From: an uncultured Oscillospiraceae bacterium
GTDB taxonomy: Bacteria > Bacillota > Clostridia > Oscillospirales > Ruminococcaceae
Length of the DNA stretch: 55,764 nt
Direction of reading: 5' to 3'
Assembly (NCBI GenBank): GCA_934462925.1
Contig: CAKSIT010000017.1
Span: 1 to 55,764, forward strand
How positions within the stretch are numbered: position 1 is the stretch's first letter; every line of letters begins with the position of its first letter. The notes beneath the pieces are model-generated. The model was not told the DNA's origin and ran no database searches. It worked only from the letters and a program-made list of their open reading frames with translations. The translations under genes were made by a program, and so were the position numbers. This document shows positions 25,337 through 34,730 of the stretch, one piece after another.

Positions 25337-28321
25337 TTATTTAGCGGTTATCTTGTAGCTTTTGGAAGCCACAGAGTAAATCTTCTTTCCGTTGACGATG
25401 GTGTATGCTTTTACGGTGTAGACGTAAGCCTTGCCCTTTACCGCTGTTTCGTCGGTAAAGGTGGTGTCGTCGCCCGTATCGCCTATGGAAACCGCCTTCT
25501 TATTGCTGCCTGAAAGCTTTCTGAATACCTCGTAGCCGTCCGCGCCCTCGGCGTCGTTCCACTTAAGGATAATGCCAGATTTTGTGGACTTTCTGGAGGT
25601 TATAACTACCTTTGCGGGGCGAACCGTGATAGTAACCTTGCGTACCTTTGCAGGGTTGCTCTTAGCGGTGATGGTGATTACCGCCTTGCCCGAGGAAAGC
25701 GTTGTTACCGTGCCGTTCGCGTCAACCACGAGAACGTCCTCGTTGTCGGAGGAATACAGCAGGGCCTTGTCGCTTGCGTTGGAGGGGTAAACCTTGGTCT
25801 TGAGCTTGAAGCTCTTGCCTACGGTAACCGTTTTGCTCTTGGAGGGAGTTACGGAGAAGCTTGTAACGGGAACGCTTACAGTAACGTTACAGGCAGCGGT
25901 CTTGCCGTTTACGGTCTTTACGGTGATAACAGCCGTACCCGTTGCAACAGCCTTTACCGTGCCGTCTGCGGCAACCGTGACAACGTTTGCGTTGGAGCTT
26001 GACCATGTTACGTTTGCGTTTGCGCCGCTGGGCTTAACGGTAGCGGTAAGCTTTTCGGACTGGTTCGGCTTAAGGGTAAGCTCTGTCTTGTTAAGCTCTA
26101 CGCTGTCCGCCTGAACGGTGGTTATTACAGCTGCGTCTTTCATTACGGTAGAGGGCTTGACGTCGTTGCCGCCGCTGCCTATACCCGCCTGACCCATGCT
26201 GTTGTCGCCCCAGCAGTAAAGCTCGCTGCGGTCGTCTATGTAGCCTGCAAAGCCGTCGCCTATGGATACGTATGTAATGTATCTGCCCGTAACGTCTGAG
26301 AAGCTGTCCTTATCGCGTACCGTGCCGTCGCCGAGCGCGCCGAAGCTGTTCTTGCCGCTCATAAGCAGCTTGTCGTCGTCGGTGATAACGCCGCAGGCGG
26401 TTTCGCCGGCAAATACGTAGCGCACGTCCTTTGCAGCGGCTACAGGGGTTTTAACTCTTCCCGAGGAAGTGCCGAGCTGACCGTTGGAGTTGTTGCCGAA
26501 TACCCATACCTTTCCGTTGGTGTCGAGAGCCATAGAGTGGCTGCCCGCTGCTGCGATATCGCTGAAGCTGTCTGCCTGAAGCTCGTTTTTGCGGTTGTAT
26601 ATTTCGAGCTTTTCAGGCTCGGAGATAGTGCTTGTGCTTTGGTTGAGACCGAGCTGACCGTTGCTGTTTGCGCCCCATACATAAACAGAACCTGCGTTAT
26701 CGAGCGCGAGAACGTGAGTGCTGCCTACTGCAAGCTTTTTTATGCCTGTAAGAGCGTCTGAAAGCAGGGTGGGGCTAGTCGTCTTGGACGGGCAGTCGAG
26801 CAGGCGGGAAGCGGTGTTTCTGCCCCAGCCGTAAACGCTGCCGCCTGCAAGAGCGAGGCAGTAACCGTTGGAGGGATATATCTCAATGTCGGAGTAGTCT
26901 GAAAGGTCGGCGTTAAGCGTGGGAGATTTTATAACGCTTGTTCTGGAGTCAGAGCTGAGAAGCTTATCCTTATTATCGCCGAATACGTAAACGGTGTTGT
27001 CGCCCGTGAGTACGAACGTCATCTTGTTGCCGCACCATACCTTTACAGCGTCTGCCTTAAGGCTTACCTTTGTGGGCATTACGCGCTGCGAGGTGTCGCC
27101 CAGACCGAGCTGACCGCAGTCGTTGTTGCCCCATGTGTAAAGCACGCCCGCAGAGGTTACAGCCGCCGCGTGGTCCGCGCCTGCGGAGTAGCTTACAATG
27201 TCCTTAAGGGTAAGCTGCGGCGTTATGCAGCTGCTAGCAACGGACGAGAACAGCTCGCCGTAAACGCCCATGCCGACGGTGGAAAGGCTGCCGCCTGTGG
27301 TAAGCACGGCTGAGTGGTGGTCGCCGAAAGCGATGGAAACCACGCTCGACGCTGCGTCAACGGGGGTAGACTCGTTGTCGCTGCTGTTGTTGTGCAGCTG
27401 GCCGTAAGCGTTGTCGCCCCATGTGTAAAGGCGGCCGAAATTTGTAACAGCGCCCGAGGAGCTGCCGCCCGCGAAAACGTACGCTACGTTGTCAAGCGGA
27501 ACGCTGCCGAACGTGTATTCGGTAGTGCCTGCGTATCTCTGACCGAGCTGCCCGCAGTCGTTAAGCCCCGTCGTCCATACAGAGCCGTCGGTTTTGAGCG
27601 CTATGGAGTGCGTAGCGCCTGCCTCGACCTGAGAAACGCCGCTTATGCTCTTTGTGGGGGTGGACTGGTCTCTATAGTTGCTTAAGCCGAGCTGGCCGTT
27701 GTCGTTAAGGCCGCAGCCGTAAAGCTCGCCGCTCTTTGTTACTAGAAGCGTAAAGCCGTCGCCCGCCGCTATGTCCGCAACGTCTTTCATGATAACGGTG
27801 GCGCTGTTTCTGCTGCCGTTTTCAGCCATGCCGAGCTGGCCGTATGTATTGCTGCCCCAGCCGTAAGCCGTGCCGTCGGTGGTGAGCGCTACGGTGTGGT
27901 CCATACCCGCGCTTACTGCGGCTACGTTGTCCATAAGCTTAAGGGGCTTTGTTACGGTATAGCTTGTAGTACCCGCGGAAACTTGTCCGCTGCCGTTGTC
28001 GCCCCAGCCGTAGAGCGTACCCTTGCTGTCGATAGCGAAGCTTACGTTGTCGTTGGCTTCTGTATAGGTTACGTCGGACATCACCTTAACGCCTGCGGAG
28101 CTGTCTATGTCCGCAACGCCGAGCTGACCGTACGAGTTGTCGCCCGCCGCCCACAGGGTGTTGTTGTTTCTGATGACGAGAGTGTGGTTTGCGCCTGCTG
28201 CAATTGTGTCGGGACTGGTTGCCTGCGCCGCCGCAGAAGCAGTCGTTCCGAACGATACGGCAGTAACTACCTGTACCGCGCACACAGCCGCAGCCGTGAC
28301 TTTTTTCATGAACGAGTTCAT
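25337..28321 (-). CDS. Secreted RCC1-repeat, Ig-like and Fn3-like protein
   Basis: The 994-aa protein begins with a Sec signal peptide (MNSFMKKVTAAAVCAVQ, cleavage near SASAAAQA). Fourteen RCC1-type repeats follow (about 40-735), recognisable by units such as LYGWGDNGSGQ and VWGANSNGQLG. Then come two Big_2 Ig-like domains (about 736-818 and 819-904) and a fibronectin-type module (about 905-994). RCC1 repeats fold as seven-bladed propellers, so 14 suggests two. No sortase motif, membrane anchor or S-layer domain is seen, so it is probably released or loosely bound. ATG 28321 follows GGAGGA on the minus strand. Function is unknown; adhesion or ligand binding is an inference. Confidence 0.9.
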   Translation of the reverse strand: MNSFMKKVTAAAVCAVQVVTAVSFGTTASAAAQATSPDTIAAGANHTLVIRNNNTLWAAGDNSYGQLGVADIDSSAGVKVMSDVTYTEANDNVSFAIDSKGTLYGWGDNGSGQVSAGTTSYTVTKPLKLMDNVAAVSAGMDHTVALTTDGTAYGWGSNTYGQLGMAENGSRNSATVIMKDVADIAAGDGFTLLVTKSGELYGCGLNDNGQLGLSNYRDQSTPTKSISGVSQVEAGATHSIALKTDGSVWTTGLNDCGQLGQRYAGTTEYTFGSVPLDNVAYVFAGGSSSGAVTNFGRLYTWGDNAYGQLHNNSSDNESTPVDAASSVVSIAFGDHHSAVLTTGGSLSTVGMGVYGELFSSVASSCITPQLTLKDIVSYSAGADHAAAVTSAGVLYTWGNNDCGQLGLGDTSQRVMPTKVSLKADAVKVWCGNKMTFVLTGDNTVYVFGDNKDKLLSSDSRTSVIKSPTLNADLSDYSDIEIYPSNGYCLALAGGSVYGWGRNTASRLLDCPSKTTSPTLLSDALTGIKKLAVGSTHVLALDNAGSVYVWGANSNGQLGLNQSTSTISEPEKLEIYNRKNELQADSFSDIAAAGSHSMALDTNGKVWVFGNNSNGQLGTSSGRVKTPVAAAKDVRYVFAGETACGVITDDDKLLMSGKNSFGALGDGTVRDKDSFSDVTGRYITYVSIGDGFAGYIDDRSELYCWGDNSMGQAGIGSGGNDVKPSTVMKDAAVITTVQADSVELNKTELTLKPNQSEKLTATVKPSGANANVTWSSSNANVVTVAADGTVKAVATGTAVITVKTVNGKTAACNVTVSVPVTSFSVTPSKSKTVTVGKSFKLKTKVYPSNASDKALLYSSDNEDVLVVDANGTVTTLSSGKAVITITAKSNPAKVRKVTITVRPAKVVITSRKSTKSGIILKWNDAEGADGYEVFRKLSGSNKKAVSIGDTGDDTTFTDETAVKGKAYVYTVKAYTIVNGKKIYSVASKSYKITAK

Positions 28322-28736
28322 AGTTTATTCCTCCCCATATAAAGAATAGTGGCGCTTGCACGCGCCGCGCTTTCGTTTTGCCGAAAACGCCTTTCATAAT
28401 ATAAAACAATCCAGACCCCCGAAAAGTTGCACTATTTAGAAAATTTTTTTACAAGGACCGGACGGCTTTCGTGAAATTGCTGCTTATATATATTATAACG
28501 GATTTTTTGGTAAAAGGTTGCTCTTTTTTCTGACATTTTTCTTAATTCTCCCATCTTAACAAGATTCTATAGACAATATTGTGTAAAATGCACAACGGAT
28601 AAAACTTAAGTTTGTTTTGCACATAAACGGCGAAAGTGAGTGACAACAAAATTCAACGCGTAATTTTGCACGTGTTGAAGCGGGGCGCTAAAAGCCCCCG
28701 CCTTGTGCAAATCGGCGGGGGCGAAATGTGGGGAGA
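28322..28736. other. Gene-free AT-rich spacer
   Basis: No gene was recognised in this 415-base stretch. It carries the upstream region of the RCC1 gene (a minus-strand TATAAT at 28492-28497 without a clear -35), a 12-bp palindrome AAACTTAAGTTT at 28602-28613, and a terminator for the Ig-like gene. The 9- to 10-mers around TTTTGCAC recur near 28615 and 28662. Confidence 0.5.
28690..28725 (-). terminator. Intrinsic terminator of the Ig-like-domain gene
   Basis: AAAGCCCCCGCC and GGCGGGGGC form a strong stem; on the minus strand it ends in TTTT. It lies 12 bases after the stop codon of that gene. Confidence 0.88.
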
Positions 28737-29474
28737 TTACGAAACTACTATTTTTACCTTTTTGGAGGAGCTGCCGCACTTTGCGGTGATAATTGCAGAA
28801 CCCTTGCCCTTGGCGGTTATGCTGCCCGCAGAGGAAACCGTAACGACCGAGCTGTTGCTGCTTTTCCATGTTACCGTGCCGCCGTTGGTTACGGTAGCGC
28901 CGAGCGAAAGCGTGCTGCCCTTAGCAAGGTTTATGTTGATGTATGATATCTTGGCTTTTTTTACTGTTGTGCTGGGAAATGTGGCAGTAAAATATGCTGT
29001 TCCTGGGGTGTCTGAATAAGCTCCCTTGTAGCTCACATAATCATCAGCATTTATTACCCTAATATAGTATGTGCCTTTATTTACAACCCACTTTGTAGTT
29101 ACGTCCATTTTTTCTGCTGTTTTATTCCATACATATCCTCCCCAAACTAATAGTCCAGTTGAACTTTGAGCCTGCTTCCCAGTTGTTGCAATACAATCGT
29201 CTATGCCCACAGAATTAAAATTACTATCATATAACGTCACGTATATGCGTTTCATTGATGCAACAATATTGAAAGAAAGAATCCCTTTTTCCGTGCAAGT
29301 AATTTTGTAATCTGCAAAATCCGTGCTGCTTGGGAATGTGTAAGAATACGTTTTTCCGCTAGTAATAGCCGTAGCCGTATTTTCAATACTCTCCGCTGGT
29401 GCGGAAACAACCAGCGCGGTGAATACCATAGCCGCCGCAAGCAGGGCAGCGGCGATTTTCTTTGCAATTTTCAT
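28737..29474 (-). CDS. Secreted protein with a Big_2 Ig-like domain
   Basis: The 245-aa protein has a signal peptide (MKIAKKIAAALLAAAMVFTA, cleavage near SAPA). A beta-rich middle follows (about 30-165; FYITCTEKG-like strands and GTYYIRVINADDY), similar in style to pre-peptidase C-terminal domains. It ends with a Big_2 domain (about 170-245; WKSSNSSVVTVSSAGSITAK). The 5' two-thirds of the gene is clearly more AT-rich than the 3' third and its neighbours. ATG 29474 follows AGGAAGG on the minus strand. It may partner the RCC1 protein next to it; function is unknown. Confidence 0.82.
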   Translation of the reverse strand: MKIAKKIAAALLAAAMVFTALVVSAPAESIENTATAITSGKTYSYTFPSSTDFADYKITCTEKGILSFNIVASMKRIYVTLYDSNFNSVGIDDCIATTGKQAQSSTGLLVWGGYVWNKTAEKMDVTTKWVVNKGTYYIRVINADDYVSYKGAYSDTPGTAYFTATFPSTTVKKAKISYININLAKGSTLSLGATVTNGGTVTWKSSNSSVVTVSSAGSITAKGKGSAIITAKCGSSSKKVKIVVS

Positions 29475-29532
29475 GTGCTTATACCTTCCTTAAAATATTT
29501 CCCGAAAAATGTTAATAGTTCGGGTTATTTAC

Positions 29533-29547
29533 ATTATAACAGTTGTA
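29533..29547 (-). promoter_or_regulatory. Extended -10 promoter of the Ig-like-domain gene
   Basis: On the minus strand TGTTATAAT gives an extended -10 (TATAAT complement at 29533-29538), about 60 bases before the ATG. No convincing -35 was found. Confidence 0.5.
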
Positions 29548-29683
29548 CAAGAGATACTATTAAAATTAACTATATCTGACTACTAAATGGAAGATATATG
29601 CGCAGTTATAACCATAAAAAGCACATAACGCTGTCGTTTATCGTCATATATGATAACATTATACCGAAAGGTAGGTGTCTGAT

Positions 29684-30037
29684 ATGGCTTATTACAGGCG
29701 GCTGCGCGACCTGCGCGAGGACGCGGACATGACCCAACGGCAGGTAGCCGAATATCTCGGCACTACAACGCAGTACTACGGCAAGTACGAGCAGGGGCTG
29801 TGCGAGCTTCCGCTTGAACGCGCGGCGGCGCTGGCAGAGCTTTTCAATGTATCTCTTGACTACCTTTCGGGGCGCACCAACAACAAGGGCGGTATCGGCG
29901 CTGCGCCCAAAAGCGCCCGCGAATCGGGTAGCTTTGGAATAAACGAGCAGCTTGCGCAGAATTTCTCCTGCCTGTCCGCAAAATCAAAGCTTGTCGTAAG
30001 CAATCTTATAGAAGTGCTTTCCGAGGAGAAAAAATAG
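29684..30037 (+). CDS. XRE-family transcriptional regulator
   Basis: The 117-aa protein has an N-terminal Cro/C1-type helix-turn-helix: LRDLREDADMTQRQVAEYLG, then TTQYYGKYEQG and FNVSLDYLSGRT. A short C-terminal tail may dimerise. ATG 29684 follows GGTAGG; the in-frame GTG at 29675 lies too close to that site. Upstream, TCATATATGA near 29645 is a 10-bp palindrome that could be its operator. It faces the FlhB-like gene across a shared terminator; its targets are unknown. Confidence 0.85.
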   Translation: MAYYRRLRDLREDADMTQRQVAEYLGTTTQYYGKYEQGLCELPLERAAALAELFNVSLDYLSGRTNNKGGIGAAPKSARESGSFGINEQLAQNFSCLSAKSKLVVSNLIEVLSEEKK

Positions 30038-30044
30038 CGCGAAA

Positions 30045-30075
30045 AAGGGCGGTCTGCGCAAAACAGGCCGCCCTT
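30045..30075 (-). terminator. Bidirectional terminator between XRE and FlhB-like genes
   Basis: AAGGGCGG (30045-30052) pairs with CCGCCCTT (30068-30075). The T run is better on the minus strand, so it mainly ends the FliK-like/FlhB-like transcript, but it may serve both. Confidence 0.75.
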
Positions 30076-30090
30076 ACATTTATATAGGTA

Positions 30091-30396
30091 TCACTTGCGC
30101 AGCTCCGCAGAGGAGTACACCACCTCCGCGTAAATTGCGGCTACTATCTGATAAAGCTCCTTGGGTATCGTTTCGCCGGCGTTCAGCATTACAAGCAGCG
30201 CGGCTACGCTGTCGTCGCGGTAAATGGGAACGCCGTTTTCGTCGGCTATGTTTACTATGCGCTGCGCCAGCTCCCCAAGTCCGGAAGCCACGACTACGGG
30301 CGCGTAGTTCATGTCGGGGTTGTATTTGAGCGCCACGGCTGCGTTCTGTCCGTAAAGGCGCTTGTTGTTCGCAGGCATTGACGGGTGCTTTTCCAT
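30091..30396 (-). CDS. FlhB C-terminal-domain protein (YlqH/FlhX type)
   Basis: The 101-aa protein corresponds to the cytoplasmic export-switch domain of FlhB alone: AVALKYNPDMNYAPVVVASG near 19-38, then ADENGVPIYRDD and LNAGETIPKELYQIVAAIYA. The autocleavage motif NPTH is absent; the protein begins just where the cleaved FlhB fragment would. Stand-alone copies exist in flagellated Bacillota and can partly replace the FlhB C-domain. ATG 30396 follows AAGGAGG, 12 bases after the FliK-like gene, so they form an operon. Confidence 0.85.
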   Translation of the reverse strand: MEKHPSMPANNKRLYGQNAAVALKYNPDMNYAPVVVASGLGELAQRIVNIADENGVPIYRDDSVAALLVMLNAGETIPKELYQIVAAIYAEVVYSSAELRK

Positions 30397-30408
30397 TGTA
30401 CCCTCCTT

Positions 30409-32439
30409 TTATACTCGGGTGTTGAGCGTTGTGCGCTTGTCGGTTATCTTCGGGAATATCTCGACGAGGTTGTGCGGCTTTTTGAGCGGCGCTGTTTCAA
30501 ACGCCCGCGTGGAATATCCGCAGCTGCGCACTATCTTGTTTACGCGGTCTTTCATGGGCTCTATCTGCTTTTCAAAGCGCGGCGGGTAAAGCAGCGCTAT
30601 GTTCACCTCCTCGCCGAGCGCGTACATATCAAGCTCAAAGCGGCCTATGCTCTCCACGTCGAACGTGAGGAACAGGTGGTAGTTGCGCTGCGTGCCGGGG
30701 GTGTTGTTGGGGTTGTTTTCGTCGTTGTCCACCCAAAGCTCGCCGAACGCCTTTGTGCCGTTGCAGTCGAGCGGCAGAATATAGTGCGCAAGGGGCGTGA
30801 ACACGCCCGGAGCGTTCAGCAGGCTTTGCAGCAGGTTCGCCGCGTTAAAGCTGTCAAGCGATTTGAGCGCGGGGTGGTTTATGTTCTCCTGTATAAAGTC
30901 CGTAAGGCTGTCAAGGGTGGAGCTTACGGGCGGGCGCACGCCGTGCTGCGGCAGCTCGTTCTTTACGGACATTTTGTCTATAACCTCGACAAACACGCCG
31001 TAAAGCCGCTCTCTGAGCGGAATGTCGGGCATGGAGCGCAGCACCTCGTTCAGCTTGTCGATAAGCCCCTGCATGGTGCTTATGCCCGAAAGCTCCCGCA
31101 TGAGCTGCTCTGAAGCCTTTTCGCCCTCCTCGCCGTCGGGGAAAAGCCCCTGCGTGAGCGTTTTTATCGCGTCCATTCCGCTTGTTTTGCCGCGCGAGTA
31201 GGCGCTAAGAATGCGCTCGATATTATAGCCGCTCTGCTTAAGCAGCTGGGTGTAGCCCTTTTCGCTCATGGCTTCGTTGAGTACGCGGCGGTAGCCGTCG
31301 AGCTGCTCGGGTTCGTCGGCTTCGTCGGTGACGTCGGGTTCGTCATTATTCACAAAATCTTCTTCGGCATTTTTGTTAATTTGCTGAATATCGTCCTCAA
31401 TGCCCTCGGAATCCGAATTTTTGATAGTGGAATTGCCCGAAAGTGGTTGATTTTGTGATGTGTTTGTAGTATAATTATGTAAAGGCTCATCGGCGGGCTG
31501 CGCTTCGGTGTTTTCCTGCTGAGAACGCTCGGGCATTCTGGTATGAGCGGGGTTCTGCATGGACTTCTCGGCGAATATCGCGGTGTACAGGCGGCTGAAA
31601 GAGTTTTTGAGAGCCTCGCGCAAAGTCGCGGAGGGTATCTGCGTCAGCAGCAGGTTAAAGTACTCCTTGCACATATATGGGCTGTTGTTGTAGCGCGAGA
31701 GGTTATGCACGATAAGCGGGATAAGCATCTGCGTCTTATCGTCGTTGAGGAGGCTTCCGCTCACGTCCTTAAGGATAGCGAGCGTTTCCCCCTTGAGGTA
31801 GTCGAAGTATTTGTCGGAGTCCTTTGCGCCCCATTCCTGCGAGAGCGAAAGCAGTTTTGCGGAAAGCTTCTCGTTGGGCGAGTAGTACTCGGACAGGAAC
31901 TTGAGGTTCGCGCGCAGCGCGCCGAGTATCTCGTTCTTGTTCTGCGCAAAGTTGAGGGACTTAAGCAGGTTGCCGATAAGCTCCTTGGTTTCGGGGTCCG
32001 TCGTGGTCTGTGCGACCTCGCGCAGCACGTCGTAAAACTCGTGGCCGCTGAACATGGTGTTCTGCTGCTCCTGGCTCTGTATTTCGTCAACAAGCTGCTC
32101 GGGGCTTACATAAAGCTGCTTCGCGAGATTCTCGAGCTTTCCGTAAAGCTCGGTGTGTCCCGTAATCAGCGCCTGATTAAGCACCTCGACGTTGAGCAGG
32201 TCCTTAAGCGTTTCCACGGCGAGCGTGGGGTCTTTAGCAACCTGCACGGACAGCGGGATAAGCTCCCTGTTGCCCATTTCAAGGCGGCTTTTAGCCGCCG
32301 AATCGCCCGAAACGCCTGCGCCGCCCACGCCCGTGAGCTTTACGATGTCGAACGGCTCGGTGTTTGCGTCCTGCTGGCGCGGGCTGTAGTTATAGTTCTT
32401 GGCGGTAATCGGGTTGTTTATCTGTGGTATCTGTGCCAT
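30409..32439 (-). CDS. Large protein with FliK-like C-terminus (YlqG-like)
   Basis: The 676-aa protein has a mostly helical N-terminal two-thirds, an acidic linker (about 345-385) and a C-terminal domain with FDVESIGRFELDMYALGEEV followed by a region with repeated charged helices. That arrangement resembles the C-terminal domain of flagellar hook-length control protein FliK. It is directly upstream of an FlhB-C-like gene, matching the ylqG-ylqH pair of Bacillus subtilis. A role in flagellar export is inferred; the true function of such proteins is unclear. ATG 32439 is preceded by GGAGGGG on the minus strand. Confidence 0.65.
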   Translation of the reverse strand: MAQIPQINNPITAKNYNYSPRQQDANTEPFDIVKLTGVGGAGVSGDSAAKSRLEMGNRELIPLSVQVAKDPTLAVETLKDLLNVEVLNQALITGHTELYGKLENLAKQLYVSPEQLVDEIQSQEQQNTMFSGHEFYDVLREVAQTTTDPETKELIGNLLKSLNFAQNKNEILGALRANLKFLSEYYSPNEKLSAKLLSLSQEWGAKDSDKYFDYLKGETLAILKDVSGSLLNDDKTQMLIPLIVHNLSRYNNSPYMCKEYFNLLLTQIPSATLREALKNSFSRLYTAIFAEKSMQNPAHTRMPERSQQENTEAQPADEPLHNYTTNTSQNQPLSGNSTIKNSDSEGIEDDIQQINKNAEEDFVNNDEPDVTDEADEPEQLDGYRRVLNEAMSEKGYTQLLKQSGYNIERILSAYSRGKTSGMDAIKTLTQGLFPDGEEGEKASEQLMRELSGISTMQGLIDKLNEVLRSMPDIPLRERLYGVFVEVIDKMSVKNELPQHGVRPPVSSTLDSLTDFIQENINHPALKSLDSFNAANLLQSLLNAPGVFTPLAHYILPLDCNGTKAFGELWVDNDENNPNNTPGTQRNYHLFLTFDVESIGRFELDMYALGEEVNIALLYPPRFEKQIEPMKDRVNKIVRSCGYSTRAFETAPLKKPHNLVEIFPKITDKRTTLNTRV

Positions 32440-32594
32440 TGTTCACCCCTCCATTCAGCAAATCGGGATAAATGCTGAAATATCATCTGTATAATATTTT
32501 AGCATAAATCCTGTTAATATAAAAGAGTTTTTTGAAATTTTTTTCAAATTAAAGAAAAATCACGCAATGCGTGTCACGGAAAGGATATGTTATT

Positions 32595-34715
32595 ATGGCA
32601 AAAATCGAACCCGGCATGGAAGCAATGCTTGATATGTATTTCTACGAAACAAATTCGCTTCTCGACCAGCTTGACGAGATATTGCTGCGCACCGAGCAGG
32701 CGAACGCGTTTGAAAGCGAGGACATCAAGGAGATTTTCCGTATCATGCACACGATAAAGGGGTCGTCGGCTATGATGGGCTTCGACAACCTTTCCGTGCT
32801 TGCGCATAAGGCGGAAGATATGTTCTTTGTTATCCGCGAGAACCCCAACGTAATAACCGACGTAAGCTTCGTGTACGACCTTGTATTTCAGGTGTCCGAC
32901 TCCTACAAGGCGCAGCTCGAAATCATTCAGAACAACGTTGAGGGCGAGTACGAGGCGCTTGATTTCAGCGAGCTTATAGACAAGCTGCTAAAGGCGCGCG
33001 ACGCGCTCGTTGGCGAAACCAAGGGCGAAGAACCTGCGGCTGCCGCTCCCGCTGCGCAGGCTGCCCCTGCGGCGTCCGAAAGCGCGCCCGCTCCCGCAGC
33101 CGACAACAAGACCACCGTTCGCGTGTTCTTTGAGGACGGCTGCCAGATGGAGAATCTGCGCGCGTTCCTGCTGATAAACACCATCAAGGACGAGTGTTCT
33201 TTCCTCGAGTACCGGCCCGAGGACGTTGAAACCAACCCCGAAACGGCAAAGGAGATAATCGAAAAGGGCTTCCTTATCACCTTTATCCCGCACGACAGCA
33301 CGGACTACGTGCTTAAGCAGATTGAAAGCGCGCTCAACGTGCAGTCCTACGAGATAGTAAGCGCGCCCGAGGCAGCGCCCGCTCCCGCAGCGGAGCTTCC
33401 GCCCGAGCCTGCAGCACCCGCGGCAGCGCCCGAGGCAAAGAGCGCGCCCGCGCCCGCATCAGCCCCCGCCCCCGCAAAGGAGCAGACCGCGGTAGAAAAG
33501 GCGCAGGCAGCCGTAGAAAAGGCGCAGGCGGCAGGCGGCGCACAGAAGCAGAATCTTATTTCCGTAAACCTTGCAAAGCTTGACGCACTGCACGATATCG
33601 TCGGCGAGATAATAACCACCGAGAGCATGGTTATTTCCAACCCCGACCTTGAGGGGCTGGAGCTTGAAAGCTTCAACAAGGCCGCAAGACAGCTCAGAAA
33701 GCTTACGAGCGAGCTGCAGGATACGGTCATGTCCATACGAATGGTACCGCTTGCGGGCGTATTCCAGAAGATGAACAGAATCGTGCGCGATATGCGCAAG
33801 AAGCTCGGCAAGGAGGTAGACTTCGTTATCGAGGGCGAGGATACCGAGGTAGACAAGTCGATAGTGGACAGCCTTAACGACCCGCTCATGCACCTTGTAA
33901 GAAACTGCATGGACCACGGCATAGAGGAACACGTTGAGGACAGAACCAACGCAGGCAAGCCTGCGAAGGGTACGCTAAAGCTTACCGCGCAGAACGCGTC
34001 GGGCGAGGTTGTTATCACCGTAAGCGACGACGGACAGGGCATAGACCCCGAGAAGATACTCAACAAGGCGAGAAAGCAGGGCATACTTACAAAGCCCGAG
34101 AGCGAGTACACCGAAAAGGAGATACAGAACCTTATTCTCCTGCCCGGCTTCTCCACCAACGAAACCGTTACCGAGTTCAGCGGACGCGGCGTAGGCATGG
34201 ACGTTGTAAAGGCGAACGTTGAGAAGTGCGGCGGCTCGATAATCGTAGATTCCAAGAAGGGCGAGTATACGCACTTTATTATAAAGATACCGCTTACTCT
34301 TGCTATCATAGACGGTATGGAGATAACAGTCGGCGACCTTGTGTTCACCGTGCCGATATCCACCATACGCGAGAGCTTCAAGGCGGAAACCAGCCAGATA
34401 CTGCGCGACACGGGCGGCAACGAGATGATAATGATACGCGGCGTATGCTACCCTATCCTCAGAATGCACGAGAAGTTTGGCATAGACACCGAGGTAACGC
34501 AGCTTGAGGACGGCATTCTGCTGCTGGTGGAAACGGACAACAAGAGTATGTGCATTTTCGCAGACAAGCTCATAGGCGAGCAGCAGGTCGTTGTAAAGCC
34601 GTTCCCGAAGTACCTTGCGCGGTACAACATAAAGGGCGAGGGACTTTCGGGCTGCACCATAATGGGCGACGGCAGCATTTCCCTCATCATCGACACTAAC
34701 ACGCTTATAGGCTAA
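32595..34715 (+). CDS. cheA: Chemotaxis histidine kinase CheA
   Basis: CheA phosphorylates CheY and CheB in response to receptor arrays. The 706-aa protein has an HPt domain with phospho-accepting His52 (HTIKGSSAMMGF), a P2-type domain between two Ala/Pro-rich linkers (about 140-175 and 258-320), a dimerisation helix, and the HATPase with HLVRNCMDHGIE near 433 and DDGQGID near 478. A C-terminal CheW-like domain completes it. ATG 32595 follows AAAGGAT. A 13-bp palindrome, CACGCAATGCGTG (32561-32573), lies just upstream and may be regulatory. It heads cheA-cheW-cheR-cheB. Confidence 0.97.
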   Translation: MAKIEPGMEAMLDMYFYETNSLLDQLDEILLRTEQANAFESEDIKEIFRIMHTIKGSSAMMGFDNLSVLAHKAEDMFFVIRENPNVITDVSFVYDLVFQVSDSYKAQLEIIQNNVEGEYEALDFSELIDKLLKARDALVGETKGEEPAAAAPAAQAAPAASESAPAPAADNKTTVRVFFEDGCQMENLRAFLLINTIKDECSFLEYRPEDVETNPETAKEIIEKGFLITFIPHDSTDYVLKQIESALNVQSYEIVSAPEAAPAPAAELPPEPAAPAAAPEAKSAPAPASAPAPAKEQTAVEKAQAAVEKAQAAGGAQKQNLISVNLAKLDALHDIVGEIITTESMVISNPDLEGLELESFNKAARQLRKLTSELQDTVMSIRMVPLAGVFQKMNRIVRDMRKKLGKEVDFVIEGEDTEVDKSIVDSLNDPLMHLVRNCMDHGIEEHVEDRTNAGKPAKGTLKLTAQNASGEVVITVSDDGQGIDPEKILNKARKQGILTKPESEYTEKEIQNLILLPGFSTNETVTEFSGRGVGMDVVKANVEKCGGSIIVDSKKGEYTHFIIKIPLTLAIIDGMEITVGDLVFTVPISTIRESFKAETSQILRDTGGNEMIMIRGVCYPILRMHEKFGIDTEVTQLEDGILLLVETDNKSMCIFADKLIGEQQVVVKPFPKYLARYNIKGEGLSGCTIMGDGSISLIIDTNTLIG

Positions 34716-34730
34716 GGAGGACGAACAGCA

